64,000 nt of DNA, from positions 1 through 64,000 of the forward strand of contig DLLC01000063.1 of the NCBI GenBank assembly GCA_002476625.1, written 5' to 3'. A program made the position numbers and the translations under genes. Source of the stretch: Porphyromonadaceae bacterium UBA7572. GTDB taxonomy: Bacteria; Bacteroidota; Bacteroidia; Bacteroidales; Muribaculaceae. The notes below the pieces were generated by a model. It saw only the letters and a program-made list of their open reading frames with translations. It was not told the DNA's origin and did no database searches. Below are positions 44,002 through 51,755 of the stretch, one piece after another (position 1 is the first letter of the stretch; every line of letters begins with the position of its first letter).

Positions 44002-44733
44002 CTATATAAATTCCTCACTTGCTCTTGCTGCACACATTAGTTCGTATTGCTTGCTAATGCTCTCATAACTATGGAAAGCGACACGCTCTTTAACATCCTT
44101 GAAAGCAGTCCTACTCATCACCTTGAAAAACTGTTCCTTTCGATTCTGAGGCGCAACTATGAGAAAGCGACTATGGAAGTCTTGCAAATCACAAAACTTA
44201 GTAACTGAGTTTTGAATGTCTGTAGAGTGCTCCACTTCGAAGAAGCTGTTTGGCATTTTGCGCTCATTGAACCAGATGACATCTATCGTCTTCGCTCTGT
44301 CTGTCAGGTTTTCGTATGAAAATCCAGGGATATGGATTGTGGTGCAAATATTTTTTAAAGGCTTTTCAAGAAACTTGCGATTTTGGTCTTGAGCAGGAAC
44401 ATAAGTGGTATAATGCCTCATGTTTCCTATTTCAACTATAAGTCCTTGATAGTAACTATGTGTAAATTGCTCAACACTCTTTTCTTCCTTTGGTTGCATA
44501 CCAAACCTGCGCATCACTTCTTCGCGGCATTCTTCTAAAGCCCAAAGACCTGGTTGAATTTTAAATATTTCGTCAGATTGTTGCACAATTCTTCGTATAG
44601 ACTCATTGGGGGTCTTAGTTGCCCATGATTTAGCATCGACAAGATGATACAAGTCTCCTAAAGTAGCATACCCTCCAGTTTTACGAAGAGTGTCTATTAC
44701 TTGTTGTGTCTGTGTATATTTCTTTTGTGCCAT
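44002..44733 (-). CDS. Probable HTH-nuclease protein (restriction-like)
   Basis: 243 residues, more AT-rich than its neighbours. Residues ~5-65 form a HARE-HTH-like winged helix (ATLGDLYHLVDAKSWATKTP, IRRIVQQSDEIFKI). Residues ~90-225 look like a PD-(D/E)xK nuclease core: LIVEIGNMRHYTTYVPAQDQ, DVIWFNE with Asp151, then FFEVEHS with Glu166 and Glu168, and later RFLIVAPQNRK. The match is by eye. It may be an orphan defence or restriction enzyme, as it sits in an island with a decayed KilA-N gene and an interrupted small gene. No methyltransferase is near. Confidence 0.65.
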   Translation of the reverse strand: MAQKKYTQTQQVIDTLRKTGGYATLGDLYHLVDAKSWATKTPNESIRRIVQQSDEIFKIQPGLWALEECREEVMRRFGMQPKEEKSVEQFTHSYYQGLIVEIGNMRHYTTYVPAQDQNRKFLEKPLKNICTTIHIPGFSYENLTDRAKTIDVIWFNERKMPNSFFEVEHSTDIQNSVTKFCDLQDFHSRFLIVAPQNRKEQFFKVMSRTAFKDVKERVAFHSYESISKQYELMCAARASEEFI

Positions 44734-44789
44734 GTTCGTCTCTATTTTATTAATAGATTTCTACCGCCCATATCTTCAAGAACACTCAT

Positions 44790-45049
44790 TTATTGTATGG
44801 CAACCTGATTAAACTTGATGAGTCGTTCAGATTCAGATTGTGGCGTAATCATGAATGTTGCCAATCTTGTCGGGATTATATTCAAGACATTGTTTTGATG
44901 TCATGCCTATTGCGCCTATTCTTTGAATCCATATACCTCAACAGAAAAAACAAAGTTGTTGCTACCTGCAGCATTTTTAATTATATCGAATTCGGTACAA
45001 TTAAATATGGATTGTAAAGCATTTCCCATTCACCAAGATATTTTATATG
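44790..45049 (-). pseudogene. Decayed KilA-N domain gene
   Basis: The minus strand carries KilA-N family pieces in shifting frames: IKYLGEWEMLYNP, then after a 1-nt loss FNCTEFDIIKNAAGSNN FVFSVE, a stop, IGAIGMTSK in another frame, and MITPQSESERLIKFNQVAIQ to TAA at 44790. The start of the gene is missing. KilA-N proteins are phage and mobile-element antirepressor-type DNA-binding proteins, often orphans in Bacteroidales. The gap 44734-45111 holds nothing else I can name. Confidence 0.7.
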
Positions 45050-45111
45050 TAGTTAACCACTTGTGAAAAAATGCTACGCCACTTGCAGGCAATAGCTACT
45101 ACAAAATAAGT

Positions 45112-46206
45112 TTACTTCCTCTTAGATCTCGCTTCAGGTTTAGCCTTCACGTCGGCAGGCTGCTCTTGGGCTTTCACTTTGCCGGCGAGCATTCCGCACG
45201 CTGCCTGAATGTCCTCGCCACGGCTGCGTCGAATGGTGCAGGTGATGCCGTGGCCGTTGAGATAGTCGCGGAACTGTGCCATACGCTCATCGCTACTGGT
45301 GCGCAACTTGGGGATTTCGGGAATAAGGTGATAGCGGATTAGGTTCACGCGCACATGCTCGTTGGGGATAATCTCGCGCAGAGCCTCGGCGTGCTTGATG
45401 TCGTCGTTGAACCACTGCCACATGATATATTCCACAGAAAGGCGGCGCTGATGGGCGAAGTCGTATTCACCAAGCATATCCATCACGCTACGGATAGGAT
45501 ACACCTTCTCCAACGGCATCATCGACTGGCGCTCTTCAGCCACGGCATTGTGCACGCTCACGGCTATATGCACCTGCGTGTTCTCCACCAGCTCACGGAG
45601 TGCGGGCTTCACACCCACCGTGGACACGGTCACGCGCTTCGGACTCCAGCCAAATCCCCAGTCAGACGTGAGGATTTCAATCACCTTCATCACGGGCTCT
45701 ATATTGTCGAGTGGTTCGCCCATGCCCATAAACACAAGGTTGGTGAGCGTGCGGCTCTCCGGAATGCTGAGCACCTGGTTGATGATTTGGTTGGCGGTGA
45801 GATTGCCGTGGAAGCCTTGGCGGCCCGTCATGCAGAAGTAGCAGTTCATGCGGCATCCCTTCTGCGAGGAGATGCAGATGGTGGCGCGGTCGTCGTCTGG
45901 AATATACACGCTCTCCACCTTCTTGCCATCGCCGGCGTCGAAAAGATACTTCACGGTGCCGTCTTCACTTCTCACTGCGCTATCGGGGGCATACATACCC
46001 ACACAGTATTCCGCCGCCAGACGCTGGCGGTTGGCTTTTGAGATGTTAAGCATCTCGTCGAAAGATCCCACGCGCTTGTCGTATATCCAACTGGCCAACT
46101 GGGTGGCTGTGAACTTTGGCATTCCCAACGACGACGTAACGCGACGCAGTTCATCGAGTGTCATACCAGCCAGTGGCTTCAGTTTCTTCGTATTCTTATT
46201 CTCCAT
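45112..46206 (-). CDS. rlmN: Dual-specificity 23S rRNA/tRNA adenine-C2 methyltransferase RlmN
   Basis: 364 residues with a radical SAM cluster GCRMNCYFCMTG (near residue 117-123 region), NLVFMGMGEPLDN, VTVSTVGVKPALREL, and the C-terminal Cys in AACGML used for methyl transfer. RlmN methylates A2503 of 23S rRNA and A37 of certain tRNAs. The start MENKNTKKLKPLAGMTLDEL is normal for the group. It carries its own promoter. Confidence 0.97.
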   Translation of the reverse strand: MENKNTKKLKPLAGMTLDELRRVTSSLGMPKFTATQLASWIYDKRVGSFDEMLNISKANRQRLAAEYCVGMYAPDSAVRSEDGTVKYLFDAGDGKKVESVYIPDDDRATICISSQKGCRMNCYFCMTGRQGFHGNLTANQIINQVLSIPESRTLTNLVFMGMGEPLDNIEPVMKVIEILTSDWGFGWSPKRVTVSTVGVKPALRELVENTQVHIAVSVHNAVAEERQSMMPLEKVYPIRSVMDMLGEYDFAHQRRLSVEYIMWQWFNDDIKHAEALREIIPNEHVRVNLIRYHLIPEIPKLRTSSDERMAQFRDYLNGHGITCTIRRSRGEDIQAACGMLAGKVKAQEQPADVKAKPEARSKRK

Positions 46207-46241
46207 ATCAAAAAAATCTTGTTACAAAAATGTGTAGCCTA

Positions 46242-46249
46242 CAAAGTTA
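46242..46249 (-). promoter_or_regulatory. -7 box of rlmN
   Basis: TAACTTTG on the minus strand; the start would be near 46236, 30 nt ahead of the ATG. The TTG upstream is 23 nt away, longer than usual. The 46207-46418 gap otherwise has only a TATGCGC/GCGCATA stem near 46312-46330. Confidence 0.5.
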
Positions 46250-46418
46250 GCTATTTTCTGCCATAATACCACCAACCGCCCCACAAAAATCCACGAAACC
46301 GCTCGGCATTATGCGCAAAAAAAGCGCATACACCAGCTCCGCCTCGCCTGCTTGGCGATATAGTGCGGAATGCTGCCGTATGCGTTTTTTCTAATACAGT
46401 GGCTGCGGGTGTGCGGAA

Positions 46419-47687
46419 TCAGCGCTTGAGCATCTTTGCCGATGCCTTACTGCCGTCGGCGCTTACCACAGTGACCACATACACGCCTTGAGGAAGAGCG
46501 GCAGTGCTGAAAGTGGCCTTATTAGCATCAATCGCAGCGTTCACTTCCACCATGGCACCTGTCATGGCGGCCACCGCGAGTGACTGTATCGGCTTTTGCG
46601 AGCCGACGGTGGCCACGCCACCACTGACGAACACTTCAAGGGCGCTTCCGTGAGCCTTCATATCATGCACAGATGTGGGCACTGGCACTATTGGCTCCGG
46701 ATCGGGGAATGAGGTGATGGCACGTGTGCGGCACACATGGAAATATTGCTTTGGCTGACCGTTGGAATACCCGCCTTCAAACGACAGGAAATTCACCAAG
46801 TCGGCGCTCATCATTGTGGAAGTCCAGTATTTGTCGGCAGCAAGAGCCGCACCACCGGCCTTAGCGAGGTTGGCGTTGAAAGTGGCGCGTGCCTCTGGAT
46901 AGGGGTTGGTGTCGGGCTGGCCGTCTTTATAGGCCATGGTCACGCTGTTGCCAGTCCAGTTGTTCACCTGTCCTTTACTCGTGTCGGCGTCTTTCTCCAC
47001 CCAGGTGAGGCCACAGGAGGCAGCAAAGAGCTGACGCATTTCATCCACAGCTGGCAGATACCACTTCAAGTTGTCGTCCGACTTCGATGCGCACCAGTTG
47101 GCGGCTTGAAAGCCACTCTCCCAGCCGGGCACGTTGGCAATGGCTGCACAGTTGGCGGCACCGTTCATCACATCGTTGGCGGCAGGAATAGCCATCGTGG
47201 CACCCGACCAGCTCAACTGCTCTGCCTCATCGAGGCTAACCGCCTTGCCGGTGCGTCCATCGGCATTCACATAGAAAATCATGCCCACGCACGTTTTCCC
47301 AGCCACCACGGCCCCTTGCTCCCAAGTGCCGTCGGAAAACAGGTAATAGCCCACCTTGGGCGCTTTTAGCGACACCGTGAGGGTCAAGTCGGCCGACATT
47401 TCGCCACATGTGGCTTTCAGCACCGTGATGCCCGGTGCCATGCCACGCACTTTCCCGTTAGCGTCGATGGTAGCCACACGCGGCTCCGACGAACTCCACT
47501 CCACCTTAGCGCCAGAGGCTGCATCGGCGGGGAGAATCTCCGCCTTATAGGTGCGCGACCCGCCCACTGCGAGCTTTGCACTGGTGGGGGTGATGGTGAT
47601 CGACTCTATCGCTGACGCATTTTGCGCCATCACGGTAAACGCAGCCGACACGGATAGTGCCACTGCCATCATTACGGAAATCTTCAT
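46419..47687 (-). CDS. Secreted Ig-like (Big_2) / DUF1566-type protein
   Basis: 422 residues. A signal peptide (VMMAVALSVSAAFTVMA) precedes a bacterial Ig-like group 2 domain (ITPTSAKLAVGGSRTYKAEI, then WSSSEPRVATIDANGKVRGM). A DUF1566-like domain with WYLPAVDEMRQLFA follows (~170-310), then a C-terminal region with a T9SS-type look (ALPQGVYVVTVVSADGSKAS). Presumably exported and surface-placed. The role is unknown. A 217-bp gap separates it from the glycerophosphodiesterase. Confidence 0.85.
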   Translation of the reverse strand: MKISVMMAVALSVSAAFTVMAQNASAIESITITPTSAKLAVGGSRTYKAEILPADAASGAKVEWSSSEPRVATIDANGKVRGMAPGITVLKATCGEMSADLTLTVSLKAPKVGYYLFSDGTWEQGAVVAGKTCVGMIFYVNADGRTGKAVSLDEAEQLSWSGATMAIPAANDVMNGAANCAAIANVPGWESGFQAANWCASKSDDNLKWYLPAVDEMRQLFAASCGLTWVEKDADTSKGQVNNWTGNSVTMAYKDGQPDTNPYPEARATFNANLAKAGGAALAADKYWTSTMMSADLVNFLSFEGGYSNGQPKQYFHVCRTRAITSFPDPEPIVPVPTSVHDMKAHGSALEVFVSGGVATVGSQKPIQSLAVAAMTGAMVEVNAAIDANKATFSTAALPQGVYVVTVVSADGSKASAKMLKR

Positions 47688-47794
47688 TTAGTTCTGAGAT
47701 TTTTTTGTTTTGGATTTGAGATTATGGATAAATTATAGGAATTTGATAGTGTGTGAAGCGCGCGTCACTTACGCTGGCAGTCTCTCCACAAGCA

Positions 47795-47856
47795 CAAAAA
47801 AACAAGCCGTTTCAAACGTGTGTGTAAAAGATGTTGCGCATAGTTTGAAACGGCTT
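47795..47856 (-). terminator. Terminator of the glycerophosphodiesterase gene
   Basis: AAGCCGTTTCAAAC (47804-47817) pairs perfectly with GTTTGAAACGGCTT (47843-47856). On the minus strand GTTTTTTTG follows. Confidence 0.85.
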
Positions 47857-47904
47857 CGTTTGCCATTCGGCTCGCCTTACAAGGGCGAGAGAGAGAGCTC
47901 TTGG

Positions 47905-48696
47905 TTACTTGAGCATTTGCTGAAGGAGCACAGGTTCATTCGTGGTAATGAAATCAATACCATTGTCGATGCACCACTGAAGGTCTTCCCTCTTGTTCAC
48001 CGTCCAGGCGTTGGTCTTCAAGCCCAGTTCATGGCACTCCTTAATCCATTCAGGGTGTGCCTTAAACACCTTGTAGTGATAGTCCATGCCTGCAGCGCCA
48101 ATCTCCTTGAGCTTCTTTGGCGGCATTTCGCCATTGAGGTAGTAAACCTCGGTGCCTTTAGGCGCATACTTGATAAGCTCGCACATGGCATTTGGGGAGA
48201 AAGTGATATAGGTGACACGGTTCTCCAAGCCATAATGCTTAACCATGGCAAGTGCCTTGGTCACACAGAGCGACTCCTGAATGAGGTCGGTGTGGGGCTT
48301 CACCTCGAGCACCACCTGGATATTAGGGTGCTTGGTAAATTCTTGCAGGTACTGGTCGAGGGTGCTGATATACTCGCCATTGGGAACCTTCTGGCCCGCA
48401 ACATCTTTTGCGAGAGAGTTTTGAATCACCACACCGTTGATGTCTGGGTTGTGGTTCACAAAAATCTGGCCGTCCTTGGTCATCCAGATGTCGAACTCCG
48501 AACCCCAGCAATGAATAGAGTCGGCCTTGCAGAGGCTGCGAATAGAATTTTGGGCCGACTCCTTAGCAGTCTCCATCTTAGTGCTTTTTCCTGTTTTCCA
48601 ATAGCCGCGGTGAGCCACCACAAGCGGCTTCTGTGCCACAGCCGCAATGCTGAGCATGGCAGCGGCAGCGCAAATGATTGTTTTCAATGCTTTCAT
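47905..48696 (-). CDS. Secreted glycerophosphodiester phosphodiesterase
   Basis: 263 residues. Signal peptide (TIICAAAAMLSIAAVA), then the GDPD fold: LVVAHRGYW (catalytic His-Arg), GSEFDIWMTKDGQIFVNHNP (Glu, Asp, His), VVLEVKPH and TNAWTVNKREDLQWCID. It cleaves glycerophosphodiesters from phospholipids to glycerol-3-phosphate and an alcohol, here in the periplasm. It lies downstream of a SusCD-type uptake operon, and the same region has GlpT antiporters and GlpC, which would use the product. Confidence 0.95.
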   Translation of the reverse strand: MKALKTIICAAAAMLSIAAVAQKPLVVAHRGYWKTGKSTKMETAKESAQNSIRSLCKADSIHCWGSEFDIWMTKDGQIFVNHNPDINGVVIQNSLAKDVAGQKVPNGEYISTLDQYLQEFTKHPNIQVVLEVKPHTDLIQESLCVTKALAMVKHYGLENRVTYITFSPNAMCELIKYAPKGTEVYYLNGEMPPKKLKEIGAAGMDYHYKVFKAHPEWIKECHELGLKTNAWTVNKREDLQWCIDNGIDFITTNEPVLLQQMLK

Positions 48697-48720
48697 AATA
48701 TGTAAAATCTTTTAAAAGTA

Positions 48721-48752
48721 ACTGGCAAAGCCAAATCAATGACTTTGCCAGT
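48721..48752 (-). terminator. Hairpin between BACON lipoprotein and glycerophosphodiesterase genes
   Basis: ACTGGCAAAG (48721-48730) pairs perfectly with CTTTGCCAGT (48743-48752). The tail on the minus strand is TACTTTTAAAAG. It may end or attenuate the SusCD transcript. Confidence 0.6.
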
Positions 48753-48802
48753 CGTTTATTGGTTACAATTAATACTCTTCAATTAAATTGCACATAGCAA
48801 AA

Positions 48803-50137
48803 TTAGCGTCCTTCCACCTTGAAGTTGTCGATGAAGATACGGTTCTTGCTCTGACCCACACCTTTGAGCTGGTCATGGAACAGACCGCCGAGAATCACCA
48901 CTTGAGTGTCGCGGGTAGCACCGTCCACATAGATGGTGTAGTGCGAGAGTGGATTCTCCCATACTTTCAGACCTTCTGGGTCGGTCTTGGGGAAGAAGTG
49001 GTTGTCGGCATCGAGCACGATGGAGGCCACACCGTTGAGCACGATTGGCACAAGGTCTTCAGTGCAGTAAGTCACGCCATTGACGATTTCACCGCCATTG
49101 CCACCTTCAATCTTAGAGATTGTGCCCGGGCCAAGAACAGCCACATACACTTGGCCGTCGTCAACTGTGCCACCTGATGAGCTATAGCCCACGGCCTGGA
49201 AGCTTACAGCGATGTCCATACCGTCGCCAATGTCAGGAATCTTCGGCGACACAATGTCACCGCCATAGTTGGTCTTGCCAAGTTTGATGAAGCCAGGACG
49301 GCCATAGCACCATGTGCTGCGAGAAGTCCATCCGTGCGATAGCTCCTCGTCAGTCCATTTATCGAAGCGAGAGCTGCTCTCACCATCAGTAATCCAGCCC
49401 TTGATGCTGGTGTCGGGGTGGTTCATCCAGCTAAAGTTCTCGAAGAAGAGCGCGCCAAGCTGAGTGACAGGCACATCGATAGCAAGATCTGTGAAGTTAC
49501 CCGTGCCTTGAATGTGCAGCACTGCTGATCTGTCTTTGTTAATGGCACCGCACTTAAGCACCACTGTGTTAGGCACAGTGTCGTTAGGCACCACATTAAG
49601 CCAGCTCACATCTTCACCCTCAACAAGCGGACGCACCTCATAAGTGTAAGGGATATTGGTGATCACAGAGAACTGTACATCGCCGCCTTCACGGGCAATG
49701 GTAATGCTGTTGGCCGATGGCTTAATGTAAGGCTCGCTACCGGTTTGGCGTACAGTGAGCGGCACAGGCTGCTCCACTCCATCCACATAGATTTTATACA
49801 CCACATCGCGAGCGTCGGGCACCTTGTTCTCAATGGTGGACAGGCGGAGATAGCCATCTCCATCGCCCTCGAGAGGGAACACGCGGCACCAGCCGTTTTC
49901 AGTTTGACAAACGAGTTTCCATGGGCGGTTACTGCGCACCACAAGTTTTTTTGCTTTTGAAAAGTCGGCGGTGTCCACCTGCTGGTAGTCGAATTCGTAG
50001 GTCATATCCTCAAGGTTTTCAATCTTGAAATATGGGTCGCCATCGAATTTATCGTCGCTACAAGCTGTGAAGCCCATCGCTGCCACCACTGCCAATGCAG
50101 CAAGAAGCACAGATTTCATATATTTCTTCATAGCCAT
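48803..50137 (-). CDS. BACON-domain surface lipoprotein
   Basis: 444 residues with lipoprotein signal VVAAMGFTACS and two BACON-like Ig domains (~55-215, IVVRSNRPWKL-type strand KLVVRSNRPWKLVCQTENGW, then ITIAREGGDVQFSVITNIPY). The last part (~230-444) is a choice-of-anchor-like beta sandwich (FFENFSWMNHPDTS). The ATG overlaps the SusD stop as TAATG, so translation is coupled. It is likely the substrate-binding third partner of the SusCD pair. Confidence 0.88.
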   Translation of the reverse strand: MAMKKYMKSVLLAALAVVAAMGFTACSDDKFDGDPYFKIENLEDMTYEFDYQQVDTADFSKAKKLVVRSNRPWKLVCQTENGWCRVFPLEGDGDGYLRLSTIENKVPDARDVVYKIYVDGVEQPVPLTVRQTGSEPYIKPSANSITIAREGGDVQFSVITNIPYTYEVRPLVEGEDVSWLNVVPNDTVPNTVVLKCGAINKDRSAVLHIQGTGNFTDLAIDVPVTQLGALFFENFSWMNHPDTSIKGWITDGESSSRFDKWTDEELSHGWTSRSTWCYGRPGFIKLGKTNYGGDIVSPKIPDIGDGMDIAVSFQAVGYSSSGGTVDDGQVYVAVLGPGTISKIEGGNGGEIVNGVTYCTEDLVPIVLNGVASIVLDADNHFFPKTDPEGLKVWENPLSHYTIYVDGATRDTQVVILGGLFHDQLKGVGQSKNRIFIDNFKVEGR

Positions 50138-51723
50138 TAATGTTCTTTATAGGGGAATAATTCTTTACCAGTCACAGCTGAATAGCTCCACCACACAGGA
50201 GTGTTCATTGTGTTTTCGCCACCCATGCGAGTGAGGGCTTCCTGCACATGCTCGTAGTTGTTGGCCACGGTGGTGTTAGGATATGCGAAGCGCTGTGGAT
50301 ACTTATAGTCGTTGAAGTCGGTGCCGTTACCGATAGTAAGCTCAGGATAACCAGTGCGGCGCACTTCGTGGTAGGCCTCCATACCAGTCCAGAAGAGGGC
50401 GAGGTATTTCTGCTCACCGATGAGCTCGAGCTTGTTCTCAGCCATATCCCAGTTGGCGAGGGAGGAAGCAAGGAATGTGTTCACGTCATCTTCCGAGATA
50501 CTGCGTGGGCTTTCGCTATACTGTCCCCATTCGCCCCACTTCAGAAGCGAGGAGCGCACAGCTGCCTCGTAAAGCTCTTGTGGAGTCTTGTCCATGGTGA
50601 TTAAGCCACGCTGCTCCATCTCGGCGAGAATGAAGAGCACTTCAGCATAGTCCATATAGTAAACGGGAGCGTCGTCGCGCACAAACACCTCATAGTTGAG
50701 CTGTGCGGCGCCGTTGTTTGAGAGCGAGCGCTCATCAGGTGTACCGCCTGAGATACCGCCTTTCCAGCCATCATTGCCTTCCTTATACCAAATTGGCAGA
50801 CGAGGGTCGGTGTATGACTGAATGCCGTCTTCATCGGTATATACCATCATCTTGATCACCTGCTCCGCAGCCTTATACGAGCTGCTGGTGAAGTCGGTCT
50901 TCAGCTTATTGTGGAAATAGCTCAAGTATGGGTCCACACCGGTAAGCTTAACGGTGGCATTCTCGTTGTTGCCAGAAATCACTGGATATTCACTCTGATT
51001 GTCGATAATGGCTTGAATACGCTCGCCAGAACGCATTTCTGGGCGGCCGCTCACGCGGCAAAGCAAACGGAGCATCAGCGAGTTGTTGAATCTGCGCCAA
51101 AGTCGTAAGTCGCCGTTATACATCTGGTCAACGGCGCCAAGAGCGGCATCCACTTTCTTATTTTCGGCGTAGATTTTGTTAGCTTCCTCAAGTTCGGCAA
51201 GCATATCTTCATACACTTCTTGCTGCGACTCAAACACAGGTTTGGTGATGCCTTCTGTACGGCCCTTGAATGCCTCCTTGTAAGGAATGTCGCCAAACAT
51301 ATCGGTAAGATTCTCCATGCAAAGCACCTTCAGGGTGAGGCCCACAGCCTCTGCAGCTGGATTCTTGTACTTGCGTGCCAGGTCGATCATGTGCACAATG
51401 TTGGTCACACGGTTGGCGTAGCCGTTCCACACGCTTGAGAAGTTGGCCTCGCCAATTTTATAGCGGTTTTCCTCACGCGTACCGCCACCACAGTGTGTGG
51501 TGAACTGCACCAGTTCGTCGTTCCAGAACCAGGTGTAGTTCTGCCACTGGCTGTTGGTCATACCATAGAATGCAGGGGTGAACATAGCGTAAGGGTTCTG
51601 CAAGTCGCCGAGCTGCATATTGTTGGGGTCGTGGTTGGTCTCCTCAAAGTCGTTGGTGCAGGAGGTGCCTGCCACAGCCAGTCCCAACACGGCTAACCCC
51701 ATATATAAATATTTCTTTTTCAT
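50137..51723 (-). CDS. SusD/RagB-family outer-membrane lipoprotein (SusD-like_2 type)
   Basis: 528 residues; lipoprotein signal MGLAVLGLAVAGTSCTND. It has the helical TPR-like SusD fold: YAMFTPAFYGMTNSQWQNYT, LCMENLTDMFGDIPYKEAFK, AAVRSSLLKWGEWGQYSESP, FWTGMEAYHEVRRTGYPELT. The lid protein of a SusCD transporter; the ligand is not known. Follows susC by 32 bp. Confidence 0.93.
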   Translation of the reverse strand: MKKKYLYMGLAVLGLAVAGTSCTNDFEETNHDPNNMQLGDLQNPYAMFTPAFYGMTNSQWQNYTWFWNDELVQFTTHCGGGTREENRYKIGEANFSSVWNGYANRVTNIVHMIDLARKYKNPAAEAVGLTLKVLCMENLTDMFGDIPYKEAFKGRTEGITKPVFESQQEVYEDMLAELEEANKIYAENKKVDAALGAVDQMYNGDLRLWRRFNNSLMLRLLCRVSGRPEMRSGERIQAIIDNQSEYPVISGNNENATVKLTGVDPYLSYFHNKLKTDFTSSSYKAAEQVIKMMVYTDEDGIQSYTDPRLPIWYKEGNDGWKGGISGGTPDERSLSNNGAAQLNYEVFVRDDAPVYYMDYAEVLFILAEMEQRGLITMDKTPQELYEAAVRSSLLKWGEWGQYSESPRSISEDDVNTFLASSLANWDMAENKLELIGEQKYLALFWTGMEAYHEVRRTGYPELTIGNGTDFNDYKYPQRFAYPNTTVANNYEHVQEALTRMGGENTMNTPVWWSYSAVTGKELFPYKEH

Positions 51724-51755
51724 AATTTTCTTTAATGTGTTTACAGAAAAAATGT

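Noticed and set aside
44793..45017. Plus-strand 74-codon frame in the AT-rich island
   Set aside because: The minus strand here encodes recognisable KilA-N fragments, so the plus frame is a chance reading.
47710..48705. Plus-strand frame of 331 codons opposite the glycerophosphodiesterase
   Set aside because: It mirrors a gene with catalytic GDPD motifs and a terminator; no domain is seen.
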